Positions 38,849 through 48,406 of a stretch of 64,000 bases of DNA are shown here, piece after piece (the first letter of the stretch is position 1; every line of letters begins with the position of its first letter). A program made the position numbers and the translations under genes. The notes beneath the pieces were generated by a model. It had not been told where the DNA came from. It saw nothing but the letters and a program-made list of their open reading frames with translations, and did no database searches. The stretch is from contig NZ_JAPSLK010000021.1 in NCBI RefSeq assembly GCF_031180885.1, forward strand, positions 54,062 to 118,061, read 5' to 3'. This DNA comes from Saccharothrix sp. GTDB lineage: Bacteria; Actinomycetota; Actinomycetes; Mycobacteriales; Pseudonocardiaceae.

Positions 38849-40263
38849 CGGCCGCGGGTCAGTCGGTCGGCGAGCAGGCCGCCGAGGGCCAGGATCAGGC
38901 AGAGCCAGGCGAACCAGTCACCCGGCCGCGTGTACGGCGTCGCGCCCGGTCCGGTGGGCACGTCGGCCACGATCGTGGTGGCCGGGCCGGGACCGCCGGT
39001 GTTCGCTTCGGCTTTCACCCGGCCGTATCCGTCGGCGATCATCAAGGTGCCGGTGCGGGCCGACCACGCGGTGGCCTGGCCGTGCTCCACGCCCCGGATC
39101 AGCAGGGTCCGGCTGTGCTGCCACCCGTTCTCGGTCTCGTCGGACGCGGGCACGAGGACCAGGCCGGTGCCGGTGGCGGCGTAGTCGCGGATCGGGTCGG
39201 GGAGGTTGACGTCGGCGCAGATCGCGATGGCGGCGTCCGCGCCGACCAGGAGGGCGCGGCCGGGTGGGCTGGCGCTGTCGTGGTGCTTGAGGTAGGTCAA
39301 GGGCTCGCCGCCGTCCTTCGGGATGACGAGGGCGTAGTTGTACTTGGCCTTGTCGGTGCGGTGGATGTAGCCGACGACGATGTCCAGGTCGCGGTCGGCG
39401 GCGACCTTGCGCAGCGGGTCGACCAGGGCGGGTGGGTTGGCTTCGCGGGAACCGATGGTGCCTTCGGGGAGGACTACGGTGTCCACGCCCGGTGGGAGGC
39501 TTCGATCTCGCGGACGTAGGTGGTGACGAGGTCGCGGGTTTCCGGAGTCGCCAGGTCGGGCGCCCATTGCTTCTGGTTGGTGGCGATGGCGGCCACCTTC
39601 CGAACCTGTCCCGGGTCGGCTGACAACCGGATCAGGCCGCCTCCGAGGACCAGTGCGACTACCGCGATGGCCACGGCGGCGGGGCGGAGGTGGAGGCGGA
39701 CCCGGGCGGGAGTCGGGGCGGGCGCGGGCTGGGGCGCGGGCTGGGGCGGGGTTGTGGTGGTGGCGGCTAGGGCGGCGGGGAGGTAGAGGACCAGGAATTC
39801 GACGCCCCACATGCCGGTCACGGCCGCTGCCTGCATCACCACCGGCAGGTCGGCGACGTCGTTCGCGAACGTTCCCGAGACGCCCATCGGGTTGAGCAAC
39901 GACACCACGTAGAGCACGCCGTTCCAGAGCGCGGGTGCGGCAAGGGAAGCCAGGAGTGGCCTGCCCGCGTCATGTGGTGGCGGAACACCCACACCACCAG
40001 GGCGAAGGTGACCGATCCGCCGACGTTGATCAAGAGTCCGGCGGGGACCATCGGGACGTCGTGCGAGCGCAGCTGGAACGCCCAACTGTTGGTGGTGCCC
40101 AGCAGGTATGCCACGAACGCCAACGCCGGCGCCCACTTCGTCCGGGAAGCGAGCAACAGCACCGGTAACGGGGCCAGCCACGTCAACGCGGGTAACGCCG
40201 ACATCCCGTCCCGAAGTAGAACAAGACCGCCGAAGCCGCCGTCGCGCTAAGCCGCAACACCAT
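38803..40263 (-). pseudogene. frameshifted nitrilase/Lnt-like N-acyltransferase
   Basis: The pieces of one protein lie in successive frames: MVLRLSATAASAVLFYFGTG (40263-40203), then LTWLAPLPVLLLASRTKWAP (to ~39962), then PLLASLAAPALWNGVLYVV (to ~39490), then the nitrilase half (to 38803). The nitrilase part keeps LPEGTIG, YLKHHDS and AICADVNLPD, the Glu-Lys-Cys triad of carbon-nitrogen hydrolases and apolipoprotein N-acyltransferase. Frame breaks fall near 40203, 39962 and 39490. Three breaks make real decay more likely than error. The ATG overlaps the TetR 3' end by 17 nt, so it was probably that regulator's partner. Confidence 0.75.
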
Positions 40264-40816
40264 CGAGAACCCTCCCCACCGTGCGCTTGCACAGTCCCCT
40301 GAAGTCCTTTTCGGACAGTTCGATGCGTCCACCGTGGTAGAGCTGGACCAAGCCGAGCACCGGAGTGGTCACGGCCAAAGTGATTTCCAGTGGATCGCCG
40401 GTTCGCAGCACGCCGTCCTCGATGCCCTGCCGCACGGCCTCGAAGACCGGGCGGAACGCCGGGGAGTCGGCGAAGTCGTCCAGCCGCCGGGCGCCTTCCC
40501 AGCGTTCGGCCATGACGAACGCGTAGAGGTTGCGCTCCCCCAGCGCGAAGTCCAGGAACTCGTCCGTCAAGAAGTCGATCCGGCTCCGGAACGTCCGGGC
40601 GCGCCGCTTCCCCCAATCCGCCGTCACCTCGGCTACGGCCTGGTCGACGACGGTCCGCAGCAGGGCTTCCCGGTTCGGGAAGTGGCGGTAGGTGGCCATG
40701 GCGGTGACGCCGGCCTCGGCCGCCACGCGCCGCATGGTCACGGCTTGGGCGCCCTCCTCGCGGAGGATCCGGGCCGCCGCGAGAGCCAGGCGGGCGGCGG
40801 TGCTTTCCGCAGTCAT
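40247..40816 (-). CDS. TetR-family regulator
   Basis: A 189-aa TetR regulator. The helix-turn-helix reads TMRRVAAEAGVTAMATYRHF at residues 27-46, followed by the usual PNREALL. The C-terminal ligand domain has LTDEFLDFALGERNLYAFV and ends in GRVLDGVAA. The ATG at 40816 lies one base from a perfect palindrome, so it most likely represses itself. It leads into the frameshifted acyltransferase-like gene, whose start overlaps its end. Confidence 0.9.
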   Translation of the reverse strand: MTAESTAARLALAAARILREEGAQAVTMRRVAAEAGVTAMATYRHFPNREALLRTVVDQAVAEVTADWGKRRARTFRSRIDFLTDEFLDFALGERNLYAFVMAERWEGARRLDDFADSPAFRPVFEAVRQGIEDGVLRTGDPLEITLAVTTPVLGLVQLYHGGRIELSEKDFRGLCKRTVGRVLDGVAA

Positions 40817-40817
40817 G

Positions 40818-40852
40818 TCTACACCGTACACCGATGAGGTGTACGGTGTAGA
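40818..40852. promoter_or_regulatory. perfect 15-bp-arm TetR operator
   Basis: TCTACACCGTACACC, a 5-bp GATGA centre and GGTGTACGGTGTAGA form a flawless inverted repeat immediately upstream of the TetR start. The length and position fit a TetR dimer pair site covering the promoter. Confidence 0.8.
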
Positions 40853-40860
40853 CCAGGTGA

Positions 40861-42630
40861 CTAGACGCGTTCCCAGAGGGCCGGGACGTTCGGGGGCTCC
40901 CAGCCCGGTTGCGAGGTGTGCGGTTGGCGGCAGCGGTAGGTGGAGCCGTTGTACGTGACCTGGGCACCGGTCGCGTAGCTCACCCAAGGTGCCCACGTGC
41001 CGGAAGGCGGGTTGGAAGTAGTGGTCGTGGTGGTGGTGGTTCCGCCGTTGTCCCACGGGACCTGGGGTGAGCGGTAGAACTCGATGCCCAGGGCGGTCCA
41101 GCGCGGGGCCTGGGCGCCCAAGCGGACCTTGAAGGCGTCCCAGTTGTGGGTCGACCACGGGGACCAGCCCAACTCGGCGATGACCGCCAAGCGCGGGAAG
41201 GCCATGTAGTCGATGTGGGCGGGGGTCACGATGGTTTCCGTCCACAGTGGAGCCTCGACACCGCGCACGGCCGATTCCGGGACACCGGACAAGTGGGTGC
41301 CGGGGTTCCAGTTGTACGCGTCCTGGACCTCGATGTACCCGGCCCAGCTCAGGCCCAACGGGGTGCTGGAGTTGTACTTCATGTCCAGGTACGCCTTGTT
41401 GGCCGGGGACATGAGCACCTTGTTGCCCCGCGCCGCCGCGGCCTGCACGACCGCGTTGGACGTGGTCGTGCCCCAGTACTGCGGGACGGCCGTGGTGTCC
41501 GTGGTGGTCTTGACGAACTCGTGCCACCCCATCGCCTTCTTGCCGTACTTGCCGACCAGCGGCAGGACCCGGTTCATGAAGGTCTGGTACTCCTGGTCGG
41601 TGGTGGCGTTGGCCTCGTCGCCGCCGATGTGGAAGTACGGACCGGGCGTGAGGGCGGCGATCTCGCGGATCACGTCCTCCACGAACCGGTACGTGATCTC
41701 CTTGCCCACGCACAGCGAGCTGTAGCCGACGGCGATGTCCGTGCGCAGCGCGGGGGCGACGCCGTTGCAGTTCAGCTCGGCGTAGCTGGCCAGCGCCGCG
41801 TTGGTGTGACCGGGCAGGTCCACCTCGGGGATGACGGTGATGTGCCGGGCCGCCGCGTAGGCCACTATCTCCTGGTACTGGGCCTTGGTGTAGTACCCGC
41901 CGGGGCCGCCGCCGACCTGGGTGCTGCCGCCGTAGGTGGCCAGCCGCGGCCAGCTGTCGATCACGATCCGCCAGCCCTGGTCGTCGGTCAGGTGCAGGTG
42001 GAAGTAGTTGACCTTGTACAGCGCGAGCTGGTCGATGTACCGCTTGACCGTGGCGACGGGGTGGAAGTGCCGGGCCACGTCGAGCATCGCGCCCCGGTGG
42101 CCGAAGCGCGGGTGGTCGGTGATGGTCGCGCCCGGGATCGTCCACGGGCCGGTCTGCGGCGACGAACTCTCGACCTTGCCGGGCAACAACTGGCGCAGGG
42201 TCTGCACGCCGGCGAACAGGCCGGTGGGGGTGTTGGCGCGCAACGTGACCGCGCCGGTGGTGACGGTCAGCTGGTAGCCCTGGTCGCCGACACTGGCCGG
42301 TGCGCCGCCGATGAGCAGGGCGATGCCGTCGGTCGGGGTCCCGGCGGTGTCCTCGACCGGCAGCGGGTAGCCGGTGGACGGGCGCAGGACGCCGGCCAGG
42401 TAGTCGCCCACGGCGTGCGCGGCCGGCGTGGTGCGGATCTTCGTCGACGCGGTCAGGGTGTGCGACTGACCGGCGTTGGTTTGCACGGACACCGGCACGG
42501 GCACGATGCTCTGCAACGGCTCCGCGGCCGTCGCGGTGACGGGCGCGGACGCGGCGTGCCACACGACGGTCGCGCCGAGCAGCAGCGCCAGGACGGCGAG
42601 CGCGCGGGCCACCCTCGCTCGGAGTTTCAC
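40861..42630 (-). CDS. secreted GH20 beta-N-acetylhexosaminidase with CBM
   Basis: A 589-aa exported enzyme removing N-acetylhexosamine from chitin oligomers or glycans. The signal peptide ends near residue 35. A GH20b-like domain (about 40-165) precedes the catalytic barrel with HLHLTDDQGW at 211-220 and the catalytic pair D338-E339 in FHIGGDEAN. A Thr-rich linker near 535 leads to a ~45-residue CBM5/12-type chitin-binding module (WAPWVSYATGAQVTYNGSTY). The GTG at 42630 has CGAGGAGG upstream. It is transcribed away from the LAL regulator region; the TetR operator lies just beyond its stop. Confidence 0.93.
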   Translation of the reverse strand: MKLRARVARALAVLALLLGATVVWHAASAPVTATAAEPLQSIVPVPVSVQTNAGQSHTLTASTKIRTTPAAHAVGDYLAGVLRPSTGYPLPVEDTAGTPTDGIALLIGGAPASVGDQGYQLTVTTGAVTLRANTPTGLFAGVQTLRQLLPGKVESSSPQTGPWTIPGATITDHPRFGHRGAMLDVARHFHPVATVKRYIDQLALYKVNYFHLHLTDDQGWRIVIDSWPRLATYGGSTQVGGGPGGYYTKAQYQEIVAYAAARHITVIPEVDLPGHTNAALASYAELNCNGVAPALRTDIAVGYSSLCVGKEITYRFVEDVIREIAALTPGPYFHIGGDEANATTDQEYQTFMNRVLPLVGKYGKKAMGWHEFVKTTTDTTAVPQYWGTTTSNAVVQAAAARGNKVLMSPANKAYLDMKYNSSTPLGLSWAGYIEVQDAYNWNPGTHLSGVPESAVRGVEAPLWTETIVTPAHIDYMAFPRLAVIAELGWSPWSTHNWDAFKVRLGAQAPRWTALGIEFYRSPQVPWDNGGTTTTTTTTSNPPSGTWAPWVSYATGAQVTYNGSTYRCRQPHTSQPGWEPPNVPALWERV

Positions 42631-42717
42631 GTGGACCTCCTCGGGAAGCGGGCGGCGGCCACACTTGGCGTCCAGCGTCGGCATCCCGGCGACCCGTGTC
42701 AATGGGTCTAGACCACC

Positions 42718-45378
42718 TCAGCCCAAGTCGAGCTTGCCCAGCTCCACCCGCGAGGCCACGCCGAGCTTCGGGTAGGCCTTGTAGAGGTGGTAGCCGACGG
42801 TGCGCGGGCTCAGGAAGAGCTGCGCCCCGATGTCCCGGTTGCTCAGGCCCTCCGCGGCCAGCCGCACCACCTGCAACTCCTGCGGCGTCAAGGCGCTCAA
42901 CGGGTCCGGGCCGGGCAGGGCGCGGCTCTCGCCGGTCGCCCGCAGCTCGGTTCGGGCGCGCGCGGACCACGGCGCCGCGCCCAGCCGGTCGAAGGCGTCC
43001 AGGGCCGAGCGCAGGTGGGTTCGGGCGTCGTTGCGGCGGCGGGCGCGGCGGAGCCATTCGCCGTACAGCAGCTCGGTTCTGGCCCGTTCGAACGGCCTGC
43101 TGTCGGTGCGGTGCAGCTCGACGGCCTCCGCGTACCAGCGCTCCTCGTCGGTCATCAACGCCCGGCAGCGCAACGCCACCGCCCGCGCCCACGGCCGACC
43201 CGAGTGCTCCGCCCACTTCTCGTACCAGTCGAACGAATCCCTTGCCGCGTCGGGGTTTCCGGTCCGCACGGCCGCCTCGACCAGGTCCGGCAGGCTGGAG
43301 ATCGCGTACAGCCGGTGCGCGCCCGAAGCCACGTCCGCCAACCGGTCCAGGACCGCGTCGTACCGGCCGAACCCGAGGTCCAGCAGGGCCAGCGCACAGG
43401 CCGCGCGGATCGACCGCGGCGCGTCGCCCACCAGCATCGCGACCGACACCCGGCACCGCTCCTCGTCACCCTCGACCGCCGCCAGCTCGGACAGCACGCT
43501 GTGCAGGTAGCCGACGCTGAACACCTGCCCGATGTCGGCGGCGATCCGCAGCCCCTCCTCGGCGGTTGCCCGCGCGTCGCGCAGCCGGCCCAGGTGCAGC
43601 CGCCCCCGCGCCAGGTAGGCCAGGGCGCGGGGCAGCGTGCCCAGCCGGCCGGTGGCGCGGCTCTCCCGTTCGACGGCCGCCGCCTGCTCGTACGCGGCCT
43701 CGTCGTCGCCCAGGACCAGCAGCCACCAGGCGGCTTGGGCGTGGTCGACGCGGCGGCCGGCCACCAGCGTGCGCAACGCGTCCAGCGCGTCCGCCAGGTC
43801 ACCGCCGTCCAGCCCGGTGGCGGCCCGCGCCACGGCCCGCACGTCCGCGGCGCCGGGCAGGTCGGCGGCCTGGTCGGCGATGGCCCGCACGGCGTCGAGG
43901 TCGCGGACGCTCCACGCGCTGCTCGCGGCGGCGAACAACAGGTCGCCGGCCAGCACCGGGTCCCCCTCCGCGGCGCAGTGAGCGGCCCGCGCCAGCACCG
44001 CGGCGGCCTCCCCGGACCGTCCGCGCTCGGCTGCCACGGTCGCCCGGACCCGCGCGATGCGGGCGTGTTCCAACGGCTGGTCCAGCAGGTCGCCCGCCTG
44101 GTCGGCGAGCGCGGCGGCGCGGTCGTACTGGCCCGCGTCCAAGGCCGCGCGGGCGGCCTCGGTCAGCCGCTTGCCGCGGTCCACCACCGACGGGCTCAAC
44201 TCGGCCGCCCGCTGGTACGCGGCGGCCACGGCGGCGTACCCGCCCCGGTTCCGGGCGTCCTCCGCCGACCGCGCCAACGCCCGCGCGACCTCCTCGTCCG
44301 GCCCGGTCACCGCGGCGGCCAGGTGCCAGGCGGCGCGGTAGGCGTCCTCGGACACCTCGGCCAACGCCCGGTGCACCGCCATCCGCCGCACCAGCGGCGC
44401 GCTCTGGTAGGCCGCCGCGCGGATCAACGGGTGCCGGAACGCCAGCCGCCCCTCGTCGGACCGCAGCAACTGCCGCTGCTCGGCCGCCTCCAGGTCGCCC
44501 ACCCCCGCCCCGAGCAGCTCGGACGCCTTGAACACCACGCCCGGGTCGCCGGTGTCGTCCGCGGCGGCGACCAGCAGCAGGTCGCGGGTGGCGGGCGGCA
44601 GGGTGCCGATGCGGTCGGCGAACGTCTGCTGGATGCGGCTGTGCGTGGGCAGCGCGGCCACCCGCAGGCCGTGCGCGGCCGGGATGTGCCCCTCCCGCTG
44701 CGCGGCGGGCAGTTCCAGCAGCGCCAACGGGTTGCCGCGCGCTTCGTCGGCGATCCGGTCCCGCACGTACCGGGGCAGGTCGCCCGCGTGCTCGTCCAGC
44801 AGCACGGCCGAGTCCTCCGCCGACAGCCCGGTCAGCCGCGACTCGGGCAGCCCGGGTGCCGGGAACGGTGGCGCGTGCAGATCGCGGGCCGCGAAGACCA
44901 GCGCGACCCCGTCCGCGTCCAGCCGCCGCGCGGCGAAGAGCAGGGCGTCGGCCGACCCTGGGTCGAGCCAGTGCGCGTCGTCCACCAGGCACAGCACCGG
45001 CCCGCGTTCGGCGAGGTCGGCGAGCAGGGTCAGCACGGCCAGGCCGACCAGGAAGCAGTCGCCGCCGTCCGGCGCGGCCAACCCCAGCGCGGACCGCAAC
45101 GCCCCCGCCTGCTTGACCGGCAACCGATCAAGTGCGCCGACTTCCCGCCGCAGCAACAGGTTCAGCCCGGCGAACGGCACCACCGACTCCGACTCGACGG
45201 CGGTCGCCCGCAACACCCGGAAGTCCGAGGCGCGCTCCGCGACCTGGTCCAGCAACGCCGACTTGCCGATCCCCGCCTCGCCACGCACGACAAGCGCACC
45301 GCTGCGCCCCGCCCGCGCCTCGGCGAGCAGTTCTTCCAGGCGCGCCAAGTCGGCCGAGCGTCCGTACAGCATGCTCAC
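42718..45378 (-). CDS. LAL-type LuxR regulator with AAA domain
   Basis: An 886-aa regulator of the LAL class. The N-terminal ATPase has Walker A GEAGIGKSALLDQ near residue 34 and Walker B LCLVDDAHWLD near 130. A long helical, TPR-like middle follows. The last 65 residues are a LuxR helix-turn-helix: LTPQELQVVRLAAEGLSNRD then LSPRTVGYHLYKAYPKLGV. It senses an unknown ligand. The GTG start overlaps the oxidoreductase stop by 4 nt, so it is translated behind that gene. Confidence 0.9.
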   Translation of the reverse strand: MSMLYGRSADLARLEELLAEARAGRSGALVVRGEAGIGKSALLDQVAERASDFRVLRATAVESESVVPFAGLNLLLRREVGALDRLPVKQAGALRSALGLAAPDGGDCFLVGLAVLTLLADLAERGPVLCLVDDAHWLDPGSADALLFAARRLDADGVALVFAARDLHAPPFPAPGLPESRLTGLSAEDSAVLLDEHAGDLPRYVRDRIADEARGNPLALLELPAAQREGHIPAAHGLRVAALPTHSRIQQTFADRIGTLPPATRDLLLVAAADDTGDPGVVFKASELLGAGVGDLEAAEQRQLLRSDEGRLAFRHPLIRAAAYQSAPLVRRMAVHRALAEVSEDAYRAAWHLAAAVTGPDEEVARALARSAEDARNRGGYAAVAAAYQRAAELSPSVVDRGKRLTEAARAALDAGQYDRAAALADQAGDLLDQPLEHARIARVRATVAAERGRSGEAAAVLARAAHCAAEGDPVLAGDLLFAAASSAWSVRDLDAVRAIADQAADLPGAADVRAVARAATGLDGGDLADALDALRTLVAGRRVDHAQAAWWLLVLGDDEAAYEQAAAVERESRATGRLGTLPRALAYLARGRLHLGRLRDARATAEEGLRIAADIGQVFSVGYLHSVLSELAAVEGDEERCRVSVAMLVGDAPRSIRAACALALLDLGFGRYDAVLDRLADVASGAHRLYAISSLPDLVEAAVRTGNPDAARDSFDWYEKWAEHSGRPWARAVALRCRALMTDEERWYAEAVELHRTDSRPFERARTELLYGEWLRRARRRNDARTHLRSALDAFDRLGAAPWSARARTELRATGESRALPGPDPLSALTPQELQVVRLAAEGLSNRDIGAQLFLSPRTVGYHLYKAYPKLGVASRVELGKLDLG

Positions 45379-46358
45379 GACCCTAACCCCGGCACGAGGA
45401 CGACCTTGCCGGCTGTCCTCCGGTCCTCCAGAGCGGCGTGCGCGGCGGCGGCCTCGGCGAGCGGGAACCTCTGGACCACCGGCGTGAACCTGCCCGCGGC
45501 GGCCTCGGCCAGCGCACGAGCCTCCAACGCCCGCACCCCACCGGCCCGCCGCGCCACGTGCGGCCCCACCGCAACCGTCACGCTCAACCCCCGCTCGAAC
45601 AGGTCCGAAGTGGACACCGACGTCGGCTCACCCGAGGACGTGCCGAACATCACCACCCGACCGCCCGGCGCGACCAGCTCCAGCGCCGAACGCCCGGCCG
45701 CGCCGCCGACCCCGTCCAGCACGACCCCCACCTCCCGACCACCGAGCGACGACCGCACCCGGTCCTCCCACCCCGGTTCCCGGTAGTCCACGGCGACCGC
45801 CGCACCCGACCGCAGCACGGTCCGCCGCTTCTCCCCGCACCCCGAGACCCCCACGACGAACGCACCCGACCGCGCCGCGCCCTGCACCAGCAGGTGCCCC
45901 ACCGCGCCCGCCGCCCCCGTCACCAGGACCACGTCGCCGGGTTGCAGCGCCGCCGCGTCCAGCACACCGACAGCCGTGGCCCCCGTGCAGACCATCGCCA
46001 CGGCCGCGCCATACGACAACCCCTCCGGCACCACGTGGACCGCGTCGGCCTCCCGCACGGCCAGCTCCGCGTACCCGCCGCTGGCCAGCCCGAGCTGCGC
46101 GACGACCCGCCGCCCCAGCCACTCGTCGGGCACCCCCGCCCCGACCGCGTCCACAACCCCGGCGACCTCGCTCCCCGGCACCAACGGCGGTTCCGGCCGC
46201 CACGGGCCGTCGCCGCGCCGGACCGCGGTGTCCACGAGCTGCACCCCGGCGGCCCGCACCGCGATCCGGAGCTGCCCGGGACCGGGCTTCGGGTCCTCGA
46301 CCTCGACCGGTTCGAGGACGTCGGCGGGACCGAACCCGCGCAGGCGGATGGCGTGCAC
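45375..46358 (-). CDS. zinc-free quinone oxidoreductase-type MDR
   Basis: A 327-aa medium-chain dehydrogenase/reductase of the quinone oxidoreductase branch. GFGPADVLEPVEVEDPKPGPGQ starts the catalytic domain, VLVTGAAGAVGHLLVQGA is the NADPH-binding Rossmann motif, and the catalytic-zinc ligands are absent. It likely reduces quinones or enones. One base separates it from the FMN reductase stop upstream, and it is coupled to the LAL regulator downstream, forming a redox plus regulator operon. Confidence 0.88.
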   Translation of the reverse strand: MHAIRLRGFGPADVLEPVEVEDPKPGPGQLRIAVRAAGVQLVDTAVRRGDGPWRPEPPLVPGSEVAGVVDAVGAGVPDEWLGRRVVAQLGLASGGYAELAVREADAVHVVPEGLSYGAAVAMVCTGATAVGVLDAAALQPGDVVLVTGAAGAVGHLLVQGAARSGAFVVGVSGCGEKRRTVLRSGAAVAVDYREPGWEDRVRSSLGGREVGVVLDGVGGAAGRSALELVAPGGRVVMFGTSSGEPTSVSTSDLFERGLSVTVAVGPHVARRAGGVRALEARALAEAAAGRFTPVVQRFPLAEAAAAHAALEDRRTAGKVVLVPGLGS

Positions 46359-46359
46359 G

Positions 46360-46929
46360 TCAGACCTCGTACGGCTGCTTCGCGCGGGCGTCCTTGAGCG
46401 CGGTGCCCCACCAGACCAGCTGGTCCAGCATGGTCTTCGCGGCCCCGTTGACGCCTTCCGCGTCCACCGGGTCGCCCTCGTCGTCGAACCGCGCCCACGC
46501 GCCGTGGAAGCTGACCGTGTCCCGGATCGTGACGGCGTGCAGCTCGGCGAAGACCAGCCGCAACTGCTCCACCGCGCGCAGCCCGCCGCCGTGCCCGCCG
46601 TAGGACACGAACCCGACCGGCTTCGCCTGCCACTCGGTGAAGTGCCAGTCGATCGCGCTCTTCAGCGGGGCCGGGAAGCTGTGGTTGTACTCCGGGGTGA
46701 TCACCACGAACGCGTCCGCCTCGGCCAGCCGCGGCGAGACCGCCTTCACCTCGTCCGCCGGCTCCTCGCCGAACCCGTGCAGCACGTCCGGCAGCCCGAC
46801 GTCGGCCAGGTCCAGCACGTCCAGTTCGATGTCGGTGCGCTGCCCGGCCTGCGCGGCGAACCAGTTCGCCACGACCGGCGCGAAACGGCCCTTGCGGGTG
46901 CTGCCGACGATGACCGCGAGCTTGATCAT
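46360..46929 (-). CDS. NADPH-dependent FMN reductase
   Basis: A 189-aa flavodoxin-fold reductase. VGSTRKGRFAPVVANWF binds FMN phosphate and ITPEYNHSFPAPLKSAIDW is the family signature near residue 78-96. It probably detoxifies quinones or supplies reduced flavin. The ATG at 46929 faces the divergent MFS gene across paired GGTCGACC palindromes, and the oxidoreductase gene follows by one base. Confidence 0.92.
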   Translation of the reverse strand: MIKLAVIVGSTRKGRFAPVVANWFAAQAGQRTDIELDVLDLADVGLPDVLHGFGEEPADEVKAVSPRLAEADAFVVITPEYNHSFPAPLKSAIDWHFTEWQAKPVGFVSYGGHGGGLRAVEQLRLVFAELHAVTIRDTVSFHGAWARFDDEGDPVDAEGVNGAAKTMLDQLVWWGTALKDARAKQPYEV

Positions 46930-46970
46930 GATCCGAGTTCCCTCCTCGTTCGGTGGCACCGACGCTAGGA

Positions 46971-47015
46971 GCCGGTCGACCGGCCGGGCATCTGTCAGGT
47001 GACTGGTCGACCGGC
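46971..47015. promoter_or_regulatory. paired GGTCGACC palindromes in divergent promoter
   Basis: GCCGGTCGACCGGC (46971-46984) and TGGTCGACCGGC (47004-47015) have centres 31 bp apart, about three helical turns, between the FMN reductase and MFS starts. Weaker GACCGG half sites follow at 47025-47045. This looks like a two-dimer operator for an unlinked regulator. Confidence 0.5.
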
Positions 47016-47089
47016 TCATCACGACCGACCGGGACGACCGGTCACGCGACTGATTCGCGCGGGCGGGTGCGCTCCGTAGGTTGCCGATC

Positions 47090-48400
47090 ATGACGACGAA
47101 TGTGCAGGTCAAGACCCGGTGGACACCGGTGGTGACGCTCGCGCTGGCCATGCTGGTGGTCGCCACCGAGATGACGGTGGCGGCGGTCGCGCTGCCCAGC
47201 ATGGGCGCCGAACTGGCGGTCGGCCCGGCCGCGACCGCGTGGGTGCTGCTGGCGTACACGCTGCCGATGGCCGCGATCGCCATCCCGGCCGGGCGGTGGG
47301 TGGACCGGATCGACGTGCGGTCGGCGTTCCTGTTGGCGTTGCTCGGCATCGGGGTGGCGAGCGTCCTGACGGCCGCCGCGCCGGTGTTCTGGGTGCTGGT
47401 GGCGGGGCGGGTGGTGCAGGGCGTGGCGGCGGCGCTCGTGCTGGCCGCGTACATGCCGATCGTGCTGGATGCGGTCGGTCCGACCGAGCGCGGCCGGGCG
47501 ATCGGGTACGTCATCACGATCATGACCGTCGGCGGGCTGGCCGGCGCGCCGCTGGGCGGGGTCGTGGTGGGCGCGTTCGGCTGGCGGGCGGTGTTCCTGA
47601 TGAAGCTGCCGGTGCTGGTCGTGGTGCTGTGGATGGCGTTCCGGACGCTGCGGGGCGACGGGCGGGGCCTGGCGATGCCGGACCGCGGCCTGTGGCTGGA
47701 GTCGCTGCTGTTGGGCGGGGCGATCACGGCGGTGCTGCTGGCGTTCGAGGACATGCCGTGGCTGGTCGCGGTGGCCGTGGTGCTCGGCGTGGCCTGGGGC
47801 AGGCTGCCCGCGTCCCGGCCGGTGCTGGGCCTTCTGCGGCAACGGGTGTTCGCCCTGCCGCTGCTGACGCTGACCCTGGTCGCGATGTCCGGCGGGCTGC
47901 TCTTCCTGCTGCTGCCGTACTTCGTGACCGACGTGCTGGCCGGCACCCCGGAGGACGTCGGCGTGGCGTTGCTCGTGTTCGTCGCCGGAGTGGGCCTGTT
48001 GTCGGCGGTGGCGGGTTCGCTGGCCGACCGGTACGGCCCGTGGCTGGTGGCCGTGGTCGGTCTCGCGGTGACGATCGTGGGCCTGGTGCTGTTGCTGCCG
48101 CCGGTGACCGGCATGGTCGACCTGTCGTGGCGGCTGGCCGTCATGGGCCTGGGTCAGGGCCTGTTCAACGCGGCCATCAACACGCTGCTGATGTCCATGG
48201 CGCCCGAGGGCATGGCGGGCGCGGCGGGTGGTTTGAGCGCGACCGCCCGGACCGTCGGCTCGACGGTCGGACCCGCGGTCGCGGCCCTGGTGGTGTCGCA
48301 GGCCGCGGACAGCGGGGCCGGGTTCCGGACCGGGGTCGCCGTGCTCACCGTCGTCGTGGTGCTGGGCGGGGCCGCACTGCTCCCCGCCCGCAGCCGCTGA
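47090..48400 (+). CDS. MFS transporter, drug:H+ antiporter type
   Basis: A 436-aa major facilitator with about 12-14 helices. The loop between helices 2 and 3 reads GRWVDRIDVRS, helix 5 has the antiporter motif GGLAGAPLGGVVVGAFGWR (motif C), and VALPSMGAEL follows helix 1. It likely exports a toxic compound in concert with the divergent reductases. I chose ATG 47090; TAGGTT lies 10 nt upstream and may be a -10 box for a nearly leaderless message. Confidence 0.9.
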   Translation: MTTNVQVKTRWTPVVTLALAMLVVATEMTVAAVALPSMGAELAVGPAATAWVLLAYTLPMAAIAIPAGRWVDRIDVRSAFLLALLGIGVASVLTAAAPVFWVLVAGRVVQGVAAALVLAAYMPIVLDAVGPTERGRAIGYVITIMTVGGLAGAPLGGVVVGAFGWRAVFLMKLPVLVVVLWMAFRTLRGDGRGLAMPDRGLWLESLLLGGAITAVLLAFEDMPWLVAVAVVLGVAWGRLPASRPVLGLLRQRVFALPLLTLTLVAMSGGLLFLLLPYFVTDVLAGTPEDVGVALLVFVAGVGLLSAVAGSLADRYGPWLVAVVGLAVTIVGLVLLLPPVTGMVDLSWRLAVMGLGQGLFNAAINTLLMSMAPEGMAGAAGGLSATARTVGSTVGPAVAALVVSQAADSGAGFRTGVAVLTVVVVLGGAALLPARSR

Positions 48401-48406
48401 CCCGGG

